Shown piece by piece: positions 41,953 to 46,147 of a DNA stretch of 46,147 bases. The stretch spans positions 1 to 46,147 of the forward strand of contig JAISKH010000051.1 of assembly GCA_031261325.1 (NCBI GenBank), read 5' to 3'. Made by a program: the position numbers and the translations under genes. How positions within the stretch are numbered: the stretch's first letter is position 1; the number at the start of each line of letters is the position of its first letter. This DNA is from Oscillospiraceae bacterium. Lineage in GTDB: Bacteria > Bacillota > Clostridia > Oscillospirales > Oscillospiraceae. The notes below the pieces were generated by a model. The model was not told where the DNA came from. It saw only the letters and a list, made by a program, of their open reading frames with translations, and did not search any database.

Positions 41953-42858
41953 ATGGCATACATGCCGCTTGACAAGAGCAAATTCTACCTCGACAAGTCG
42001 AAGATGGTGAAGATTCACGACCTGTCCAACCCGTGGGGCGTAGACACGCCTCTGTGGCCGTTCCCCGGCGCGCGTCAGGACCTGCAGTTCCCGCGCGGGC
42101 AGTATCTCGGTCGCTTCCACAAGCGCACAATGACCTACACGGGCACGCTGCACGCCGGCACGCACATGGACGCGCCGAACCACGTTCTGCATGAGGAAGA
42201 GGTTGACCGCGAGCGTTATGGCTACAGCTTTGACGAAATCCCGCTTGAGCATTGCATCGGCACGGGCGTTATCCTCGACATGACGCACCTGTTCGACGAG
42301 TTCAACGCGAAGTGGGACGCCGCCGGCGGCGACCCCAAGAAGTTCGGCAACATCTGGAAAGAGCTTCAGCCCGAGGACTTTGAGAAAGCCGCCGCAAAGG
42401 ACGGTCTTGAGATTCGCGAGAACGACTGGGTCGTCGTCAACACAGGGTTCCAGCGTCTGTGGCGCAAGAATAACGACAAGTACTACAACTACTACCCCGG
42501 CATGGGTCCCACAGTCGCGAAGTGGCTCATTCACGAAAAGCACATTAAGGGCATCTCCGGCACATGGGGCGCAACTGACGCGCCGCTGTGGCACCACCCG
42601 CTCAAGGAGCAAATGCCGTGGCTCGGCGAAGCGTACCAAGCGGCAAACGGCGTTTCCGCGTTCGACGCGGGCTTTAACGACTACGAGCCTTGCCATCGTC
42701 TGTTCATGCAGCACGGCGTGTGTACCGTCGAAAACGCGGGCGGCAACATCGACGAAATCAGCGGCAAGCGCATGATTATCGCCGCGTTCCCGTTCCGTTG
42801 CGAAATGGCGGACGGCGGCTTTGTCCGTCTCGTCGCGTGGGAAGAAGGCTCTTTCTAA
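41953..42858 (+). CDS. Cyclase family protein (kynurenine formamidase-like)
   Basis: A 301-residue metal-dependent hydrolase of the cyclase/formamidase family. The binding motif HAGTHMDAPNH has His67, His71, Asp73 and His77; DTPLWPFPGA is the usual N-terminal loop. Families act on N-formylkynurenine, isatin or cyclic amides/lactones. GGAGGG lies upstream of the ATG. First gene of the MerR-controlled operon, so it probably opens or hydrolyses the entry substrate (inference). Long compared with formamidases of about 210 residues, with an insert around residues 120-165. Confidence 0.88.
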   Translation: MAYMPLDKSKFYLDKSKMVKIHDLSNPWGVDTPLWPFPGARQDLQFPRGQYLGRFHKRTMTYTGTLHAGTHMDAPNHVLHEEEVDRERYGYSFDEIPLEHCIGTGVILDMTHLFDEFNAKWDAAGGDPKKFGNIWKELQPEDFEKAAAKDGLEIRENDWVVVNTGFQRLWRKNNDKYYNYYPGMGPTVAKWLIHEKHIKGISGTWGATDAPLWHHPLKEQMPWLGEAYQAANGVSAFDAGFNDYEPCHRLFMQHGVCTVENAGGNIDEISGKRMIIAAFPFRCEMADGGFVRLVAWEEGSF

Positions 42859-42895
42859 GCAAATCACAGCGTTTTTGTTGAAATCCAAACACAGT

Positions 42896-42924
42896 CCTGC
42901 CCCACAAACATATTGTGGGGCAGG
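42896..42924. repeat. 12-bp hairpin inside the operon
   Basis: CCTGCCCCACAA (42896-42907), 5-base loop, complement (42913-42924), between the cyclase and dehydrogenase genes. No T run follows. It may reduce downstream transcription or protect the mRNA end, separating cyclase expression from the rest. Confidence 0.75.
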
Positions 42925-42949
42925 TTATTGAAAAAGAGGAAGATTTATC

Positions 42950-43909
42950 ATGAATTTAAGCGATATTAAAAAAATTGCCGTGCTCGGCGCGGGAACAATG
43001 GGACCCGGGATTGCACAGATATTTTCGATGGGCGGCTATGAAGTCACCATGTGGACGCGCAGCGAGGAAACGCGCGAAAAGGCAAAGGCAACGCTGCTGA
43101 AAAGCCTTGTAACGTTCGCGGAGGAGGATTTACTCCCCGTTGACCAAATTGACGAGACGTTCGGTCGCGTCAGCTTCGCGCTTACCATTGAGGAAGCGAT
43201 TAAGGGCGCGGACTTCATTATGGAGACGATTGTCGAGAATAAGGACGCGAAGCTTGAGCTTTTCAAAGAGGTTGACAGAACCGCCTCACGCGATTGCATC
43301 ATCGCGTCGAACACCTCGGGGCTTAACGTGTTCGACCTCATTCCCGCGGGTCGCCTGAACCAAGCGGTCATCGCGCATTGGTACGCGCCGCCGCAGCTTA
43401 TTCCGCTCGTAGAGGTCGTAAAGGGCGAGCTTGCTCCGCAGGACTTCGCGGAGACAACCGTCGCGCTGCTCGAAAAGTGCGGTAAAACCGCCGTGCTCAT
43501 GAAGAAATTCATTCAGGGTTATATCGCGAATCGTATGCAAATGGTGCTGAACACAGAGCTGTTCTATCTGCTTGACAACGGCTATTGCTCGCCCGAGGAC
43601 ATTGACAAGGCTGTCAAGGCGAGCTTTATCCCCCGCGCCGTCGTTCTCGGTCTGTGCAAGCGCGCCGACTTCGGCGGACTTGACATGACGGCGAACAACT
43701 ACAGAAACAAGAGCTACACCCCGCCCGAACCCGTGGACATGCCCGCGACGCTCGCGGCGCACGTTGAAGCGGGAGAGCTGGGACTGAAGTCCGGCAAGGG
43801 CTTCTACGACTACACGGGCGTTGACAAGCAGGAACTGCTCGCAAAGCGCGACAAGCAACTGTTCGAGGTATTTAAGCTCGCGCAGAAATTCATGTCCGAC
43901 CCCGTGTAA
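42950..43909 (+). CDS. 3-hydroxyacyl-CoA dehydrogenase family enzyme, likely beta-hydroxy-acid dehydrogenase
   Basis: A 319-residue NAD(P) dehydrogenase with GAGTMGPGIAQ (residues 13-23) at the Rossmann loop, catalytic His in AHWYAPPQLIPLVEVV, Ser/Asn in ASNTSGL, and the C-terminal helical domain. The HW-x-x-PP motif differs from the HFFNP of classical 3-hydroxybutyryl-CoA dehydrogenase and recalls carnitine dehydrogenase or L-gulonate 3-dehydrogenase relatives of similar length. A free beta-hydroxy acid is thus likely the substrate. It would supply the beta-keto acid for the next enzyme. 58 bases precede BKACE. Confidence 0.88.
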   Translation: MNLSDIKKIAVLGAGTMGPGIAQIFSMGGYEVTMWTRSEETREKAKATLLKSLVTFAEEDLLPVDQIDETFGRVSFALTIEEAIKGADFIMETIVENKDAKLELFKEVDRTASRDCIIASNTSGLNVFDLIPAGRLNQAVIAHWYAPPQLIPLVEVVKGELAPQDFAETTVALLEKCGKTAVLMKKFIQGYIANRMQMVLNTELFYLLDNGYCSPEDIDKAVKASFIPRAVVLGLCKRADFGGLDMTANNYRNKSYTPPEPVDMPATLAAHVEAGELGLKSGKGFYDYTGVDKQELLAKRDKQLFEVFKLAQKFMSDPV

Positions 43910-43910
43910 T

Positions 43911-43956
43911 GTCAATTAACAATTAAAAATTAACAATTCAATAAGTGGACAATTAA
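43911..43956. repeat. A+T-rich TTAACAATT repeat between dehydrogenase and BKACE genes
   Basis: Degenerate copies of CAATTAACAATT and TGGACAATTAAG units, similar in type to the TGACAATTGAC repeats at 12995 and 40884. It occupies nearly the whole intergenic gap. Confidence 0.6.
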
Positions 43957-43967
43957 GGAGAGATTTT

Positions 43968-44882
43968 ATGTCTAAAACAAATAAGGTTATTATTCAGGTC
44001 TGCCTGTGCGGCGCGGGAACCAAGAAGGATAAAGCCCCCACGGTGCCTTACACCGCGGACGAGCTTGCGGAGCAAATCGTCGCCTGCGCCAAGGCGGGCG
44101 CGTCAATCGCGCATATCCATGTGCGTGAGGACAAGGAAGTCAACGGCAAGCTCGAAATCGGCTACAAGTCGATGAGCCTGCAAAAGTTCACGGAAGCCGT
44201 CGAAAAGACGCGCGAGGCTTGCAAGGCTGCGGGCGTTGATATTCTCATCAACCTCACGACCTCCGGCGGCGAATACGAGGACCAGAAGCGCATTCAGCAC
44301 CTCGCCGCGCTGCTGCCCGAGATGTGCTCGTTTGACCCGAACTCGATTAACTGGGACAACAGCTATATCTTTGAGAACAGCCCGCGTTTCCTCAACTACC
44401 TCGGCGCGGAAGTCGTAAAGACAGACGTTAAGCCGGAGTTTGAGGTATTCGACACAGGTCACATCGACAGCGTCAACTACTACGTCAAGAAGCACAACAT
44501 TCCCGAGCCGCCCCACATTCAGTTCATCATGGGCGTCGGCGGTTCAATGCCCGCAACGACGGAAAACCTCGCGTTCCTCGCGGGTAAGCTGCCCGCCGGC
44601 GCGACATGGAGCGTTTCCGGTATCGGGCGCGCGCACCTGCCGATGATGCTCGCGGGTCTTGCGCTCGGCTGCGACGGATTGCGCGTCGGTCTTGAGGATA
44701 ACATCTATTTTTCGCGCGGCGTAATCGCAACGAATGTGCAACTCGTGGAGCGCGCGGTCGAGCTTTCAAAGCTCGCGGGACGCGACATTGCGACGGCGGA
44801 CGACGCGCGCGAAATCCTCGGCATCACGCGCCACACCCTGCGCGATGAGACGACGCACGAAGCGACATGGAAGGCGGAATAG
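43968..44882 (+). CDS. Beta-keto acid cleavage enzyme (BKACE, DUF849)
   Basis: A 304-residue TIM-barrel, metal-dependent enzyme of the BKACE/Kce family. Known members cleave a beta-keto acid with acetyl-CoA to acetoacetate and a new acyl-CoA. Motifs: IAHIHVREDKE near 47 (metal His pair), NLTTSGGEYEDQKR, SFDPNSINWDN, and VGLEDNIYFSRG near 250. The downstream acetoacetate-type CoA-transferase fits the acetoacetate product. AAGGAGAG precedes the ATG. Substrate may be 3-keto-5-aminohexanoate, dehydrocarnitine or another keto acid; the neighbours do not settle this. Confidence 0.93.
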   Translation: MSKTNKVIIQVCLCGAGTKKDKAPTVPYTADELAEQIVACAKAGASIAHIHVREDKEVNGKLEIGYKSMSLQKFTEAVEKTREACKAAGVDILINLTTSGGEYEDQKRIQHLAALLPEMCSFDPNSINWDNSYIFENSPRFLNYLGAEVVKTDVKPEFEVFDTGHIDSVNYYVKKHNIPEPPHIQFIMGVGGSMPATTENLAFLAGKLPAGATWSVSGIGRAHLPMMLAGLALGCDGLRVGLEDNIYFSRGVIATNVQLVERAVELSKLAGRDIATADDAREILGITRHTLRDETTHEATWKAE

Positions 44883-44885
44883 AAC

Positions 44886-45551
44886 ATGGCGAAAACTAAA
44901 GTAGTCTCGCTTGAAACGGCGATGGAGAAGCTGCATGACGGTCTGACCGTTCTGATTCCCGGCTTTGTCAATGTCGGCGTGCCCGAAAACTTGATTAAGG
45001 GCATGATTGCAAAGGACGTTAAGGACCTCAACGTCATATCGAACAACACCTCCGTCAAGGGGCAGGGCATCGGTCTGCTCGTCCACGACGGACGCATTAA
45101 GCACATCACCTGCTCGCACATCGGCTCCAACACAGAAACGGTCGAAAAAGTCGTCGCGGGCGAGCTGAACGTCACGTTCGTGCCGCAGGGCACGCTTTGC
45201 GAGCGCGTTCGCGCGGGCGGCGCGGGTATCGGCGGTATCCTGACCCCGACGGGTCTGGGCACTCCGATTGCCGAGGGTAAGCCCGTGATTGAAGTGGACG
45301 GCAAGGAATACCTGCTTGAAAAGCCGCTCCGCGCTGACGTTGCGCTTATCCACGCTTGGAAAGCCGATAAGATGGGCAACGTCGTCTATCACCGCACGGC
45401 GCGCAACTTCAACCAGATTTGGGCGACAGCCGCCGACTGGGTTATCGTCGAGGCGGAGGAAATTGTCGAGGTTGGCGAGCTTGACCCCGACCAGATTATG
45501 ACGCCCGGCGCGCTCGTTGACCAGATTGTCGATTTGAGAGGTATAAAATAA
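44886..45551 (+). CDS. CoA-transferase subunit A
   Basis: Alpha subunit of a family I 3-oxoacid/acetoacetate CoA-transferase. 221 residues: GLTVLIPGFVNVGVPENLI is the oxyanion-loop-type motif, then GTLCERVRAGGAGIGGILTP and a YHRTARNFNQIWATAADWVI region. Starts 3 bases after the BKACE stop and ends one base inside subunit B. Confidence 0.94.
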   Translation: MAKTKVVSLETAMEKLHDGLTVLIPGFVNVGVPENLIKGMIAKDVKDLNVISNNTSVKGQGIGLLVHDGRIKHITCSHIGSNTETVEKVVAGELNVTFVPQGTLCERVRAGGAGIGGILTPTGLGTPIAEGKPVIEVDGKEYLLEKPLRADVALIHAWKADKMGNVVYHRTARNFNQIWATAADWVIVEAEEIVEVGELDPDQIMTPGALVDQIVDLRGIK

Positions 45552-46147
45552 TGGCTGACAACACAAATTCAATTTCGGGACGCGATTTAATCGCGTACAG
45601 AACCGCCCAATTCTTTGAGGACGGCGACCTTGTTAACCTCGGCATCGGTATGCCGACAAAGTGCCTTGACTTCCTGCCCGACGGCGTTGACGTGTGGATT
45701 GACACCGAAAACGGCGCAATCGGTCTTGCGGGCGCACCCGAAGAGGGCGAATGGACCGACCCCGACGTTGTTGACGCGGCGGGCGCGGTATCGAAGCTCC
45801 GCGCGGGCGGTTGCTGCTTTGACAGCTTTACGTCGTTCGGTTACATTCGCGGCGGGCACGTCGCAATTTCGGTGCTCGGCGCGTATGAGGTCGATGAAAA
45901 CGGCAACCTCGCCAACTGGATGGTGCCCGGTCGCACAGCCGCGGGCATGGGCGGCGCGATGGACCTCGTCGCCGGCGCGAAAAAGGTCATCATCATGACC
46001 GAGCATTGCGACAAAAAAGGCAACCCCAAGATTCTCAAAAAGTGCACCCTGCCGCTCACGGCGGTTAACGAAGTGGACTACATCGTCTCTGAGCTTGCGC
46101 TTATTCACAAGACGGACGCGGGGCTCGTGCTCGAAGAGCTTGCCCCC
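45551..46147 (+). CDS. CoA-transferase subunit B (3' end cut by window edge)
   Basis: Beta subunit, 199 codons visible of a normal 215-220. The catalytic Glu is E53 in DTENGAIG; GIGMPTKCLDFLPDG and MVPGRTAAGMGGAMDLV are conserved. Together with subunit A it probably moves CoA between an acyl-CoA and acetoacetate. It shares a TAATG overlap with subunit A. The operon may continue beyond the window. Confidence 0.94.
   Translation, partial: MADNTNSISGRDLIAYRTAQFFEDGDLVNLGIGMPTKCLDFLPDGVDVWIDTENGAIGLAGAPEEGEWTDPDVVDAAGAVSKLRAGGCCFDSFTSFGYIRGGHVAISVLGAYEVDENGNLANWMVPGRTAAGMGGAMDLVAGAKKVIIMTEHCDKKGNPKILKKCTLPLTAVNEVDYIVSELALIHKTDAGLVLEELAP

Overview
The window looks like the chromosome of an anaerobic, G+C-rich member of the Clostridia (Firmicutes). 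It carries a complete spoIIIAA-AH operon, an infC-rpmI-rplT operon whose infC starts on a non-canonical codon, a YerC-type regulator, Hsp33, an SLH-domain surface protein and typical Clostridia families (DUF4125, DUF4037, DUF4349, BKACE). Placement to genus is not possible from sequence alone. I see no phage, insertion sequence, integrase, CRISPR array or rRNA. Most of the remaining open frames are antisense shadows caused by GC-rich codon usage.

Layout. 1-1269 (-): truncated amidohydrolase (MTA/SAH deaminase-like). 1409-1720 (+): small membrane protein. 1768-6567 (-): spoIIIA operon, the mother-cell side of the SpoIIIA-SpoIIQ channel. 6716-9227 (+): translationally coupled DUF4125-TPR-DUF4037 triad behind a near-consensus promoter. 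9276-12713 (+): NAD-dependent epimerase, separate coaB and coaC, P1-family peptidase, tiny membrane protein. 12757-13394 (-): tRNA operon in the order Val-Asp-Phe-Gly-Cys with its own TTGACA-17-TATAAT promoter and terminator. 13494-15966 (-): Hsp33, YerC, a two-OB-fold SSB-like protein and a conserved hypothetical. 16143-17573 (+): SLH plus transglutaminase-like protein. 17583-18992 (+): infC-rpmI-rplT with a structured leader. 19053-20836: XRE/TPR regulator divergent from a Fe/Mn superoxide dismutase. 20877-25957 (-): parvulin foldase, then lysA-proB-proA. 26121-33732 (-): giant double glycosyltransferase, uvrC, rsmD, coaD and a coiled-coil protein. 34039-36994 (+): HPt protein, REC-HD-GYP phosphodiesterase and GGDEF cyclase. 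37163-40438 (+): small membrane protein, metallo-beta-lactamase-fold hydrolase, DUF4349 lipoprotein with an ECF-type promoter, hypothetical, NUDIX. 40453-41716 (-): hotdog thioesterase and MerR regulator. 41953-46147 (+): cyclase-family hydrolase, 3-hydroxyacyl-CoA-dehydrogenase-family enzyme, BKACE and both CoA-transferase subunits (the last runs off the edge).

The most interesting unit is the last one. A MerR-family regulator is divergent from a catabolic operon whose promoter has the 19-bp spacer and internal dyad typical of MerR activation. The enzymes together suggest ring opening or hydrolysis, oxidation of a beta-hydroxy acid, BKACE cleavage of the beta-keto acid with acetyl-CoA to acetoacetate plus a new acyl-CoA, and CoA transfer. 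A thioesterase sits behind the regulator. The set resembles carnitine (CdhABC) and lysine (Kdd/Kce) degradation but matches neither, so its substrate is open. Second-tier items are the DUF4125-TPR-DUF4037 triad, the double glycosyltransferase, the tandem-OB protein, the SOD second-sphere change and dispersed TGACAATTGAC repeats.
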